Source: Sphingomicrobium sp. XHP0239
Lineage (GTDB): Bacteria > Pseudomonadota > Alphaproteobacteria > Sphingomonadales > Sphingomonadaceae
Length of the DNA: 64,000 bases
NCBI RefSeq assembly: GCF_039555325.1
Contig: NZ_CP154608.1
Span: 1,612,001-1,676,000 of the forward strand
Direction: 5' to 3'
The notes under the pieces were generated by a model, which had not been told where the DNA came from, did no database searches, and saw nothing but the letters and a program-made list of their open reading frames with translations. Made by a program: the position numbers and the translations under genes. The number at the start of each line of letters is the position of its first letter. Position 1 is the first letter of the stretch. Shown one piece after another: positions 36,926 to 46,027 of the stretch.

Positions 36926-37575
36926 GATGCCGCCCCCGATCCCGCGAACGTCTTGATCTGCTCGTTATGATGAATGAAGCGCCCCTTCCCCGGCGCCTCG
37001 ACCAGAGCCGCGATGGCCCGCGCGACCGTCTCCGCATCCACTGAACGCAGCTTACGCGGCAGAAGCGGATTGACCAGCGGCGAGACGAGAATGCCCAACC
37101 GTTCCTTCCACCGCCGCTCGCTTCCGCGCTTGCCGCGAAGCAGTCCCGGCCGAACGATGTCGAGCCGCTCGAAACCGAGGCTTTCGAGATCCGCCTCCAT
37201 CTGGCCCTTGATCGCCAGATAGCGGTTCTTCGACGTCGCATCGGCCATGCTCGACGACACGACGATCATGCGCGTCGCACCCGCCGACTGCGCCGCGCGC
37301 GCGAACTCGACGACGCCATGCCGGTCGATCCGGTCGTATTTCTCCCAGTCCTTCGCCTTGGCCCAGGTCGTCCCCGTCGTGCCGATCGCGACGTCCACCC
37401 GCTCTCCGTCGAGGAGGTCGGGCCATTCGCTCATCTCGCCCAGCTTTTCGGTAACGTGGCCGCGATCGCTCTCGGTCGAGCGCCGCGCAAGACTGAGGAC
37501 GTCGTGCGACGACAGCAGCGGCACCAGCCTCGACCCGATCAACCCCGATGCCCCGATCAGCGCGATGCGGGTCAA
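36922..37575 (-). CDS. NAD(P)-binding atypical SDR / oxidoreductase (HTATIP2-like)
   Basis: 217 residues from TTG 37575, which overlaps the TGA stop of dgt (TTGA). The Rossmann start IALIGASGLIGSRLVPLL is followed by AIGTTGTTWAKAKDWEKYDR and IVVSSSMADATSKNRYLAIK, where a Tyr...Lys pair may act as in SDR enzymes. Similar proteins are annotated as NAD-dependent epimerase-like or TIP30-like; substrate unknown. It is coupled to dgt upstream and to the small membrane protein downstream. Confidence 0.8.
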   Translation of the reverse strand: MTRIALIGASGLIGSRLVPLLSSHDVLSLARRSTESDRGHVTEKLGEMSEWPDLLDGERVDVAIGTTGTTWAKAKDWEKYDRIDRHGVVEFARAAQSAGATRMIVVSSSMADATSKNRYLAIKGQMEADLESLGFERLDIVRPGLLRGKRGSERRWKERLGILVSPLVNPLLPRKLRSVDAETVARAIAALVEAPGKGRFIHHNEQIKTFAGSGAAS

Positions 37576-38732
37576 AAGCGGTCTGCCGGAAGCGGGCTCT
37601 TGCCGCACCAGTCCTGATAGCGCCGGATGGCGAAGGGGTCGGTCATTCCGGCAATATAGTCGCCGATCGCCCGTTTGCGATGGGTCTCCCCCTCGCCGCG
37701 CTGCCAACCGCCCGGGAGCGGAGCGTCCTTCGCGATGAGCGCGTCGGCCAGACCTGCCACGACCTGCTTGGCTCCCTCGCGCACTGGCTGCAATTCGGGG
37801 CTGTCGTAAAGATCGGCGTAGAGATGACGTTTCAGACCGCGCTCGTCGGTCCGCATCTCCTCGGAGAATCCGACCAGCGTCCGCCCCGCCGCACGCACGT
37901 CGTCCGGCGTCTCGACCCCCGCCGCGGCAATCCGCGCCCGCGTTTCCGCCAGGACGTCGCCGACCATCGTCCCGATCATGTCGCGCACCAGCGCGGCCTG
38001 TCGGCGCGCGCGATCGAGGCCCGGATGCCGTGCCTCGATCGCGCGCCAGTGGCGTTCGACCATCGGCAAGGCGAGCAACGCGTCGAGATCGAGGATCCCC
38101 GCACGCAACCCGTCGTCGATATCGTGATTGTCGTAAGCGATGTCGTCGGCGATCGCCGCCACCTGCGCCTCGAGGCTGGCATGTGTCGACAGCGCCAGAT
38201 TGAACGCCGCGTCCACTTCCGCCAGCGCCCAGCCCGGATCGGCGACGGGTCCGTTGTGCTTGGCAAGACCCTCCAGCGTCTCCCACGTGAGGTTCAGCCC
38301 GTCGAACCCCGGATAGGGACATTCCAGCGCGGTCAGCAACCGAACGCTGTGCCCGTTATGGTCGAACCCCCCGGCGTCGGCGAGCGCGTCCGAAAGCGCA
38401 TCCTCCCCGGCATGACCGAACGGCGGATGGCCGAGGTCGTGGGCGAGACACAGTGCTTCGGTCAGATCCTCGTTCAGCCCCAGCGTGCGCGCCATCGCAC
38501 GCCCGATCTGCGCCACTTCCAGACTGTGCGTCAGCCGGACGCGATAATGATCGCCGTCGGGGGCGACGAACACCTGCGTCTTGTGACGAAGACGGCGAAA
38601 GGCGTTGGAATGGATGATCCGGTCGCGGTCGCGCTGGAACGCATCGCGCGGGCCCCGCGGCCCGCGATCGTCTTCACTATGCTGGCGGTGGCGCGAATGC
38701 GCGGGGTCGCTTCGCAGCGAGGGTGCCAGCAA
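37572..38732 (-). CDS. dgt: dGTP triphosphohydrolase-like protein (HD domain)
   Basis: 386 residues from TTG 38732, with GGGGA 6 nt upstream. The metal-binding HD residues are in LTHSLEVAQIGR, CLAHDLGHPPFGHAGE and IADDIAYDNHDIDDG. The family cleaves dNTPs to deoxynucleosides and triphosphate. It is often found just upstream of argS in related bacteria; here two extra genes lie between. It begins 11 nt after the TPR/SPOR gene. Confidence 0.93.
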   Translation of the reverse strand: MLAPSLRSDPAHSRHRQHSEDDRGPRGPRDAFQRDRDRIIHSNAFRRLRHKTQVFVAPDGDHYRVRLTHSLEVAQIGRAMARTLGLNEDLTEALCLAHDLGHPPFGHAGEDALSDALADAGGFDHNGHSVRLLTALECPYPGFDGLNLTWETLEGLAKHNGPVADPGWALAEVDAAFNLALSTHASLEAQVAAIADDIAYDNHDIDDGLRAGILDLDALLALPMVERHWRAIEARHPGLDRARRQAALVRDMIGTMVGDVLAETRARIAAAGVETPDDVRAAGRTLVGFSEEMRTDERGLKRHLYADLYDSPELQPVREGAKQVVAGLADALIAKDAPLPGGWQRGEGETHRKRAIGDYIAGMTDPFAIRRYQDWCGKSPLPADRF

Positions 38733-38742
38733 GAAAAGTCCC

Positions 38743-40344
38743 CTACAGTCGGTCGATCCGGAGCCGCGAGGGATTGCGCGTCCAGGCGAAGCTGTCCACC
38801 CCTTCCGCGCGTAGACGGTTCACCAGTTCCTGCGCCTCGGTACGGCTGTCGAACGGGCCGACCAGCAGCCGGTGAAAGCTCGCGCCACGCGTCAGCAAGG
38901 CGTCGCGCCCCGTCAGCGCACCATTCGCCCGGCTGGTAATGCGCCGCCATTCGAAGGTCATGGCATCCCGATCGTCACTCCCCGCCAATTGCACGAAATG
39001 CGTCCCCGCCACCCCGATGTCGCTCGCGGCCGACGTGGCGGCCACCGTGGCGACCGGCCGCGGCCGTTCAACCTTGGGCGTAGGGGCGGGAGGCGCTTCA
39101 TACTTGGGCCGCGGCGGCGGCGGCGCGTCGAACTTCGGCGTCGGAGCGGCGGGAACGGCGACTTCCGCAACCCGCGGACGCACCGGCTCGGGCGTCGCAG
39201 CGGGATCGCTGGCGAGAAGCTGGTCGATCGAGGCAAGCCGCCCCTGACCGTCGGCACTCGCATCGACGCCCCGGCTTGCGGTGGCGATCGGAGTCGACCG
39301 TTCAAGCGCGCGCGACTGGCTCACCACCTCGGCGGGATCATCGTCGATCCGCACGCGGCGCGGCCGGGCCCCGGCGCGTTCCTGCGCCTCGGTGGGAATG
39401 TCGAGACGATAGCGCGGGCTGCTGCGCTGTTCGGGAACGTCGGTCACGACATTGCTGCGCCCGACCTGCTCGATCAGCCGTTCGCGCTCGGGACTGGTGG
39501 AGCGGGTGGTAACCGCCACGCGCTCGCCCGCGCTCCGGGCGGAGCGGATGGGAACGGCATTGCGCCGCGGCGTCGACGGAGCGGCATTGGCATATTCCAC
39601 ATCGTTCTCGGTCGGGAAGATGCCGAGATGCACCGCTGCCGCCTTCTGCCGGTCCGACAGACGCGGCAGCATCCGCAGGAACGGCTCGATCGCATCTCCC
39701 GACCCCGGCATCACGCTCTCGATCGCACGCCGCGCATTTTCGGTATCGCCGGTCAGCGCCAGAATGAACGCCCGCGCCCGCAATGCTTCCGTGTCGCCCG
39801 CGGAAATCTGCGGGTTGATGAGGGCGATCGCGCCGGCACGGTCACCTTCCATCGCCAGATTGAGTGCCAGGCGGCGAGCGGCCGCCTGCGCATCGGGGCC
39901 GCGCAACGCCGCGCGATAATTGACCTCGGCCGCATCGCGATTGCCGGTCAGATCGAAGGCCAGCCCGCGTCCCGCACCGATCTGCGCATCGCTGCCGCCC
40001 GCGCCCGACGCGCGATCGAAGTAATCGAGCGCCTTGTCGGCCTGGTTCATGTAGGCGGCCAGCGTCCCCAACCCCGCCAGCACGCGCGGATCGCCCGGCC
40101 GGATTTCCGCCGCGCGACCGTAAAAGGCCGCCGCGGAAGGAAGATCGCCGATTTCCAGCGTCTGACGCCCCGCATCGAGCAGGGCGTCGAGATCGCGCGG
40201 ACTGTTCTCCAGCGTTTTAAGGCTCTCGGTCAGATTGCCGGACTGCTGCGCGTGCGCCGCACCCGGCACCGTCAGCCCGAGCGTCAGCGCCGTCGCTGCG
40301 GCCAGTGCGGCCTTGGCGGAGCGTTTCCTATTCACAATTCGCAT
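38743..40344 (-). CDS. periplasmic TPR and SPOR domain protein
   Basis: 533 residues. MRIVNRKRSAKAALAAATAL begins a signal peptide cleaved after AAHA. TPR-like helices occupy ~20-250 (LLDAGRQTLEIGDLPSAAAF, VLAGLGTLAAYMNQADKALD, ARRLALNLAMEGDRAGAIAL). A long Pro/Arg-rich linker with PPPPRPK and PPAPTPK leads to a C-terminal SPOR domain (THFVQLAGSDDRDAMTFEWR... RLRIDRL). It probably binds septal peptidoglycan. It lies 109 nt after ftsZ, suggesting a link with division. Confidence 0.88.
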   Translation of the reverse strand: MRIVNRKRSAKAALAAATALTLGLTVPGAAHAQQSGNLTESLKTLENSPRDLDALLDAGRQTLEIGDLPSAAAFYGRAAEIRPGDPRVLAGLGTLAAYMNQADKALDYFDRASGAGGSDAQIGAGRGLAFDLTGNRDAAEVNYRAALRGPDAQAAARRLALNLAMEGDRAGAIALINPQISAGDTEALRARAFILALTGDTENARRAIESVMPGSGDAIEPFLRMLPRLSDRQKAAAVHLGIFPTENDVEYANAAPSTPRRNAVPIRSARSAGERVAVTTRSTSPERERLIEQVGRSNVVTDVPEQRSSPRYRLDIPTEAQERAGARPRRVRIDDDPAEVVSQSRALERSTPIATASRGVDASADGQGRLASIDQLLASDPAATPEPVRPRVAEVAVPAAPTPKFDAPPPPRPKYEAPPAPTPKVERPRPVATVAATSAASDIGVAGTHFVQLAGSDDRDAMTFEWRRITSRANGALTGRDALLTRGASFHRLLVGPFDSRTEAQELVNRLRAEGVDSFAWTRNPSRLRIDRL

Positions 40345-40384
40345 GGCGACAGCCCTTGCCGCGAAAAAGCTTGCCCGTCGCTGA

Positions 40385-40413
40385 CCACGTCCGGTCGCAT
40401 CGACCAGACGTGG
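40385..40413. other. strong two-part hairpin between ftsZ and the TPR/SPOR gene
   Basis: CCACGTC, one mismatch, GGTCG, loop CAT, CGACC, one mismatch, GACGTGG: a near-perfect 13-bp stem with a 3-nt loop. On the minus strand a TTTTT tract follows only after ~17 nt, so it is not a standard terminator. It may stabilise the ftsZ mRNA end or be a processing site. Confidence 0.55.
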
Positions 40414-40453
40414 CGCAGAGACGACGAGCGGCGCTCGCAACGCGTTAAATTCC

Positions 40454-41983
40454 TTACTTGTTCTGCCGGTTAAGGAAGGAGGGAATGTCCATGTCCTTCG
40501 ACCCGAATCCGGGGCCGTCGTCCTCGCCGGTCGCGGCGGCGCCGCGCGCGATGTTGCTCATCCGCTCGAACAGCGTTCCACCACCCGATGGCGGCGGCGC
40601 GGGAATGGGATTGGGGCGGGCCGAACCCTTGTCCGCGAGCAGCGACGGCGTGTCGATCGTCTCGGCAGCCTCGGCCTCCTCCTCGTCCTCCGCCGGCGGC
40701 GCGATCGGCGCACTGATGACCGGCGAGGTGAGAATGTCGTCGCTTTCGAGGTCGAGCGTGTCTTCTTCGCGATCGTTGGCCGTGGCTGCAATCTCGTCAC
40801 GATCGTCGGCGGGCTGCGCCATCGCGTCGGTAAGATCCAGCAGGTCGTCGGACGCATCCTCGCTCGACGATGCATCGGACCGCTCCGCCTCGGCGGTCAT
40901 CGGGCTGCGCGGTGCGGCGACCGGCGCGCTCGACAGGCCCGAACGGCCCGAACCCGGGAAACTGAACACCTGACCCTGCGTCCGCGAAACGCTTTCGCTG
41001 GGCGATTTGGCGGCTTCGGCGGCATCGATACCCGTGGCGACGACGGAAACGCGAATCTTGCCCTCCAGATCGTCGTTGAAGGCGCTGCCCCAGATGATGT
41101 TGGCGTCCTCGTCGACCAGTTCCTTGATGTGGCTGGCGGCCTCGTCGACCTCCATCAGCTTCATGTCCATGCCGCCGGTGATCGAGATGATGACGCCCTT
41201 CGCGCCCTTCATTGAAACGCCGTCGAGCAGCGGGTTGCTGATGGCCTTTTCGGCGGCCTCGATGGCGCGGTTCTCGCCCTCGGCCTCGCCGGTGCCCATC
41301 ATCGCCTTGCCCATCTCGCCCATCACGCTGCGAACGTCGGCGAAATCGAGGTTGATGAGGCCGGGCATGACCATGAGGTCGGTGATGCCGCGCACGCCCT
41401 GCTGCAGCACCTCGTCGGCCATTTCGAAGGCTTCCTTGAAGGTGGTGTCGGGGGTCGCGAGGCGGAACAGGTTCTGGTTGGGAATGACGATCAGCGTATC
41501 GACGTGCTGCTGCAGTTCCTCGATGCCGCTGTCGGCGGCACGACCGCGGCGCGATCCCTCGAAGGCGAACGGCTTGGTCACGACCCCAACGGTCAGGATC
41601 CCCTTGGCGCGCGCGGCCTTGGCGATGACGGGTGCGGCGCCGGTCCCGGTGCCCCCGCCCATGCCGGCGGCGACGAAGACCATGTGGCTACCGTCCAGCG
41701 CCTGCTCGATATCCTCGATCGTTTCCTCGGCCGCCGCACGGCCGATCTCGGGCCGCGAACCGGCACCCAGACCCTGCGTGATCTTGAGGCCGAGCTGCAA
41801 CCGCGTCGAGGCGGTCGAATTGTTCAACGCCTGCGCGTCGGTGTTGGCGACCAGGAAATCGACCCCCTGAACATCGGCGTCCATCATGTTGGCGATGGCG
41901 TTGCCGCCGGCGCCGCCGACCCCGATCACGCTGATGCGCGGGCGCAGTTCGTCCACGTCGGGCCGTTGGAAATCGATGCTCAT
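40454..41983 (-). CDS. ftsZ: cell division GTPase FtsZ
   Basis: 509 residues. The tubulin-like G-box [10 protein letters not shown] is at about 109-118, NTDAQALN at about 48-55, and the synergy loop [11 protein letters not shown] is present. A long acidic intrinsically disordered linker (~330-495) ends in the conserved tail peptide [13 protein letters not shown] that binds FtsA and other partners. It forms the Z-ring. A 160-nt gap, the largest inside the dcw cluster, separates it from ftsA and may carry its own promoter. Confidence 0.99.
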   Translation of the reverse strand: MSIDFQRPDVDELRPRISVIGVGGAGGNAIANMMDADVQGVDFLVANTDAQALNNSTASTRLQLGLKITQGLGAGSRPEIGRAAAEETIEDIEQALDGSHMVFVAAGMGGGTGTGAAPVIAKAARAKGILTVGVVTKPFAFEGSRRGRAADSGIEELQQHVDTLIVIPNQNLFRLATPDTTFKEAFEMADEVLQQGVRGITDLMVMPGLINLDFADVRSVMGEMGKAMMGTGEAEGENRAIEAAEKAISNPLLDGVSMKGAKGVIISITGGMDMKLMEVDEAASHIKELVDEDANIIWGSAFNDDLEGKIRVSVVATGIDAAEAAKSPSESVSRTQGQVFSFPGSGRSGLSSAPVAAPRSPMTAEAERSDASSSEDASDDLLDLTDAMAQPADDRDEIAATANDREEDTLDLESDDILTSPVISAPIAPPAEDEEEAEAAETIDTPSLLADKGSARPNPIPAPPPSGGGTLFERMSNIARGAAATGEDDGPGFGSKDMDIPSFLNRQNK

Positions 41984-42109
41984 TCTGGTGTCTCCCCGGT
42001 TCAGCCAAGCTGTTGAATCTCGCCCGTGAATCTTTGCACATCGCGCGACTCCGCCAAAGCGAAAAATGCCTCGGCCCAGCAATTAGTGAAGAAATGATTC
42101 AGGATGGGA

Positions 42110-42150
42110 CGATTGATCGAGTCGCTGATTCTTTTTCGGTTGATCAATCG
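42110..42150. promoter_or_regulatory. 9-bp inverted repeat at the ftsA end, ahead of ftsZ
   Basis: CGATTGATC (42110-42118) and GATCAATCG (42142-42150) are perfect inverted arms with 23 nt between them, overlapping the last codons of ftsA. No T-run follows on the minus strand, so it may be a regulator site for ftsZ rather than a terminator. Confidence 0.4.
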
Positions 42151-43388
42151 CCCTTCAACGCGGCGATAAGCCGTCCGACCAGCCCCTGTCCCCGCCGCCG
42201 CCGTGCGCCCGCCGCCGCCATGTCGGCCTGACCGCCCAACCCGTCCTCGTGGGCGATCATCAGCAGCCCGACCAATGTCGAGAAGCCGGGCCCGGCCTGC
42301 GCCTCGGGCAGGCCCTTCAATCGCTTGGGCCGGCCGATCCGCACGCGGTGACCCAGAACGCCCTGAAGGTAGTCGTCGATATTCTTGAGGTCCGCGCCGC
42401 CGCCGGTGATGACCACCTGTCGCTTCGCGGGCCCGGAGAATCCCAGCGCGCGCAGCGCCTCGTCAATCTCGCCCGCCAGTTCGTCCAGCCGCTGGCGAAT
42501 GACGCTGACCAATTGTGCGCGGGTCAGCCGCGCCGCTTCGCCCGCGCCGCCGATCGTCGCGTCGATGCGCTCGTGATTGTCGCTCGGGCTCTGATTCGCG
42601 GACCCGTGAAAGCATTTCATCCGCTCCGCATCGCGCCGCGACACGCCGAACGCCATCGCGATGTCCTCGCTGATATCGCGCGCGCCCAGCGGGATCGTGC
42701 GCAGCCCCGCCAGCATGCCGCCGATCCACAGCGACACCGTCGTCACGTCCGCGCCCAGTTCGATCATCGCCACGCCCAGTTCGCGCTCGTCCTTCGACAG
42801 ACACGCCCGCGCCGCCGCCATCGGCCCCGCCACGATGGCGCCCACGCCGAGATGCGCCGACCGGATGATCGTGTCGAGATTACGGAACGGCGCCTTGTCG
42901 GCCGCGATGACATGGATCGCCACGCCCAGCCGTTCGGCATGCAGCCCGCGCGGATTGACGACACCCGTGACCCCGTCGAGCGTGTAGAGCGCGGGCTGGG
43001 CGTGCAGCACCACCTGCCCCTCGCGTTCCAGCGCGCCGTGTCCCGCCTCGAGCAACGCGGCGATGTCGCCGTCCTCGACCTCCATCCCGCCGATCTCGAT
43101 CTCGACATTGGCGACGTCGCTCATCAGCCCGCCCGCCGCGAAACCGGCAAACACGTCCTCGATCGCCAGCCCGCTGGTGCGTTCGGCGAGGTCGACCGTC
43201 TCGCGGACCGCGGTCTCGGCCTCGGCCATGTCGACGATATAGCCGCGCTTGACCCCGCGGCTCTCGCGCTGTCCCGACCCGACGATCTCCAGCTGCCCTT
43301 CGGCATTCGGACGCGCGATCAGCGTCGCGACCTTCGACGATCCGATATCGAGTGCGGTCAGTAGGTTGCCGGGCGGACGGGCCATCAT
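42144..43388 (-). CDS. ftsA: cell division protein FtsA (actin-like)
   Basis: 414 residues. The actin-fold phosphate-1 loop LLTALDIGSSKVATLI, the 1C domain, the text VITGGGADLKNIDDYLQGVL (adenosine loop) and the basic C-terminal amphipathic tail RRRRGQGLVGRLIAALKGD that anchors it to the membrane. It tethers FtsZ. Two ATG codons (43388, 43385) are possible; the first overlaps the TGA of ftsQ. Confidence 0.98.
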   Translation of the reverse strand: MMARPPGNLLTALDIGSSKVATLIARPNAEGQLEIVGSGQRESRGVKRGYIVDMAEAETAVRETVDLAERTSGLAIEDVFAGFAAGGLMSDVANVEIEIGGMEVEDGDIAALLEAGHGALEREGQVVLHAQPALYTLDGVTGVVNPRGLHAERLGVAIHVIAADKAPFRNLDTIIRSAHLGVGAIVAGPMAAARACLSKDERELGVAMIELGADVTTVSLWIGGMLAGLRTIPLGARDISEDIAMAFGVSRRDAERMKCFHGSANQSPSDNHERIDATIGGAGEAARLTRAQLVSVIRQRLDELAGEIDEALRALGFSGPAKRQVVITGGGADLKNIDDYLQGVLGHRVRIGRPKRLKGLPEAQAGPGFSTLVGLLMIAHEDGLGGQADMAAAGARRRRGQGLVGRLIAALKGD

Positions 43389-44200
43389 TCGCTCTCCCGA
43401 TCGGCGAATTCGGGCGACCGCGCGATCATCCGCCCCGGCAGCCGCAGATCGTAACGTTCCACCCCGATCCCGAGCAGCGCCGCCTTGCGGTCCATCTCCA
43501 GGAACTTCTCCAGCGCGTCGCCCGCCTCGCGCTCGCCCTCGGGCAGCACGATGATCTCGCCCGTCTCGACATTGAGGTTCCAGCGCCGCTCGCCCACCCA
43601 GCTCGCCGACGCGAGCCGCGCCCGCAGCGGCGGCACCCGGTCGAGGATGCGATTGAGCTGCATCAGCTCCCGATTGGCGCCCGCCCCCATCAGCAACGGC
43701 AGATCGGGCATCGCCGCGATCGGCACCCGCTCGAGGATCACGCCTTCCTCGTCGACCAGGAACAGCCGGTCGTCGCCCTGCCACAGGGCCTTGGCCTCGC
43801 GCTCGACCACGTCGATGACCAGCGTGTCGGGATAGCGCCGCGATACGCGCGCGTCCCGAACGTAGGGAAATTGCAGCAGCTCGGCCCTCACCGCCTCGAC
43901 GTCGACCAGCGGCAAGGCGCGTGTGCGCTGATTGAGCGCGGCCTGATAGATCGTGTCGCTGTCCATCTTCTCGACGCCCTTCACCTCGATCGAGCGGACC
44001 TTGAGCCCCAGGTCGCCCATCGCCTCGCCCCCCGCGCGGCCAGCCATCGCGGGAACTTCGAACACGAACAGCAGGGCGATCGCCACCACCGCCGCCAGCG
44101 CCATCGCCGCGCCTTTTGCGACCCGATCCGCGCCGGGCGTCGGCTGGGCCTTGCGCTTGGGCGCCGGCTTTCGCTTCACAGGTTTACGCCGTGCCGCCAC
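43385..44200 (-). CDS. ftsQ: cell division protein FtsQ
   Basis: 271 residues. A basic cytosolic N terminus (RRKPVKRKPAPKRKAQ) is followed by one membrane helix (AAMALAAVVAIALLFVFEVP), a POTRA domain (VRSIEVKGVEKMDSDTIYQA) and the beta domain ending RMIARSPEFADRESE. It links early and late divisome parts in the periplasm. Almost adjoining ddl (1-nt gap) and overlapping ftsA. Confidence 0.96.
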   Translation of the reverse strand: MAARRKPVKRKPAPKRKAQPTPGADRVAKGAAMALAAVVAIALLFVFEVPAMAGRAGGEAMGDLGLKVRSIEVKGVEKMDSDTIYQAALNQRTRALPLVDVEAVRAELLQFPYVRDARVSRRYPDTLVIDVVEREAKALWQGDDRLFLVDEEGVILERVPIAAMPDLPLLMGAGANRELMQLNRILDRVPPLRARLASASWVGERRWNLNVETGEIIVLPEGEREAGDALEKFLEMDRKAALLGIGVERYDLRLPGRMIARSPEFADRESE

Positions 44201-44201
44201 C

Positions 44202-45137
44202 TTAGCCGAGCGCCTCCGCGATCAGTCGCTCGCACAGTTCGCCATAGGAAATGCCGCGATAATTCGCCTGTTCGGGGACCAGGCTCAGGGGCGTCATTCC
44301 CGGCTGCGTATTGGTCTCGAGCAGGAACAGACCGTCGAGCCCCCGCTCTTCGTCCCACCGGAAATCGGAGCGCGAGCAGCCCTCGCATCCCAACAGCCGG
44401 TGCGCTTTCACCGCCAGTTCCTTCATCCGCTCGGCGACCTCGTCCGGCACCTCGGCGGGGCAGACATGCACCGTCCGCCCGTCGGTATATTTGTGCGCGA
44501 AATCGTACCAGCCGCTCTCGATCTTCAGCTCCGTCACCGCCAGCGCTTCATTGCCCAGCACCGCCACGGTCAGTTCGTGCCCGGCGATGAACTCCTCGGC
44601 GAGCAGCCGATCGAATTTCTGCCACGGCCCCTCGGCGTCCCGACCGATCGGTGACCCATAGTCGCTTTCATCGGTCACGATCGCCACGCCTACCGACGAT
44701 CCTTCATCGAGCGGTTTGAGCACATAGGGACGCGGCATGGGATCCTCGCGGTAGAGACTGTCGCTCTTCACAATCCGCCCGGGCGGCATCGGGATGCCGT
44801 GCGGCTCCAACACCGCCTTGGTCAGCTGCTTGTCGATCGCGACCGCCGAGGTCGTGCAGCCCGAATGGGTGTAGGGGATCTGCATGATGTCGAGCAGTCC
44901 CTGCACGCGCCCGTCCTCACCGGGCGATCCGTGCAGCGCGTTGAACACGACATCGGGCCGCAATTCCGCCAGCACGGCGGCGATGTTGCGATCCATGTCG
45001 ACGGGTGTGACGTCGGTGAATCCCTGCCCCTTCAACGCCTTCACGACGCCCTCGCCCGACGACAGAGACACGTCGCGCTCCGCCGACCAGCCGCCCATCA
45101 GAACGACGATCTTCATGCCCTTGTCGAGATTGCTCAT
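44202..45137 (-). CDS. ddl: D-alanine--D-alanine ligase
   Basis: 311 residues. KIVVLMGGWSAERDVSLSSG is the N-terminal signature, NALHGSPGEDGRVQGLLDIM the second, and the ATP-grasp domain ends ETNTQPGMTPLSLVPEQA. It makes the D-Ala-D-Ala dipeptide used by MurF. Start 45137 (MSNLDKGMK) overlaps the murB stop by 4 nt; a second Met at 45116 is possible. Confidence 0.97.
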   Translation of the reverse strand: MSNLDKGMKIVVLMGGWSAERDVSLSSGEGVVKALKGQGFTDVTPVDMDRNIAAVLAELRPDVVFNALHGSPGEDGRVQGLLDIMQIPYTHSGCTTSAVAIDKQLTKAVLEPHGIPMPPGRIVKSDSLYREDPMPRPYVLKPLDEGSSVGVAIVTDESDYGSPIGRDAEGPWQKFDRLLAEEFIAGHELTVAVLGNEALAVTELKIESGWYDFAHKYTDGRTVHVCPAEVPDEVAERMKELAVKAHRLLGCEGCSRSDFRWDEERGLDGLFLLETNTQPGMTPLSLVPEQANYRGISYGELCERLIAEALG

Positions 45138-46027
45138 CGCCGCCCCACTCGCTTGATTTCCCATTCGAGTTCCTGGCCCGAATGCTCCTTGACCCGTCGC
45201 CGCACCTCGTCGCCCAGATCCTCGATATCCGCGCTCGAGGCGTCGCCCGTGTTGATGAGAAAATTGCAATGCTTCTCGCTCACCTGCGCACCCCCTTTCT
45301 GGAGACCGCGGCACCCCGCCTCGTCGACGAACTTCCACGCCGATCCCTTCTCTGGGTTCTTGAACGTCGATCCGCCCGTCTTCGTGCGCACCGGCTGCGA
45401 TTCCTCGCGCGCCTCCTGGATCCGATCCATCTCGGCCTGGATCGCTTGCGGATCGCCCGGTTCGCCGCGCAGCGTCGCACCGATGACGATCGTTCCTTCC
45501 GGAAGATCGCTGTGGCGATAGGAATAGCCCAGCTGCCCGTTCGACAGGGTCAGTTGGCTGCCGTCGCGGGTGACCACCTCGGCCTCGACCAGGATCTCGC
45601 GTGTCTCGCGACCATAGGCGCCGCCGTTCATGCGCACGAAGCCGCCCAGCGTGCCGGGGATCGAGCGAAGGAATTCCATTCCCGCGATCCCCGCATCGCG
45701 TGCCGCGGAGCTGATCAGCACGCCATGCGCGCCCGCACCGCACTGCAACGTCGTCTCGTCGATCTGCTCGACGGTGGCGAACGCCTTGCCCAGTTTCACG
45801 ACCACTCCCTCGACCCCCCCGTCGCGGACGATGAGGTTCGAACCGAGGCCCAGCCCCATGACCGGAATGTCGTCGTCGAGATCGGACAGGAAATTCGCCA
45901 GGTCCTTCGCGTCCGCCGGTTCGAACAACCAGTCGGCATTGCCTCCGGATTTGAACCAGACGAGCTTCTTGAGCGGCGCGTCGGCGGTCAGCTTGCCCCG
46001 CACCTCGATTTCATCGGGCGCGCTCAC
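45134..46027 (-). CDS. murB: UDP-N-acetylenolpyruvoylglucosamine reductase MurB
   Basis: 297 residues. FAD-binding text [13 protein letters not shown], then [20 protein letters not shown], and the active-site region [20 protein letters not shown] and [15 protein letters not shown]. It reduces the enolpyruvyl group to lactyl, giving UDP-MurNAc. Overlaps murC and ddl by 4 nt each. Confidence 0.97.
   Translation of the reverse strand: MSAPDEIEVRGKLTADAPLKKLVWFKSGGNADWLFEPADAKDLANFLSDLDDDIPVMGLGLGSNLIVRDGGVEGVVVKLGKAFATVEQIDETTLQCGAGAHGVLISSAARDAGIAGMEFLRSIPGTLGGFVRMNGGAYGRETREILVEAEVVTRDGSQLTLSNGQLGYSYRHSDLPEGTIVIGATLRGEPGDPQAIQAEMDRIQEAREESQPVRTKTGGSTFKNPEKGSAWKFVDEAGCRGLQKGGAQVSEKHCNFLINTGDASSADIEDLGDEVRRRVKEHSGQELEWEIKRVGRR

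Noticed and set aside
38872..40473. 533-codon + strand frame opposite the TPR/SPOR gene
   Set aside because: The minus-strand gene has a signal peptide, TPR and SPOR domains; the + frame is an Arg-rich shadow.
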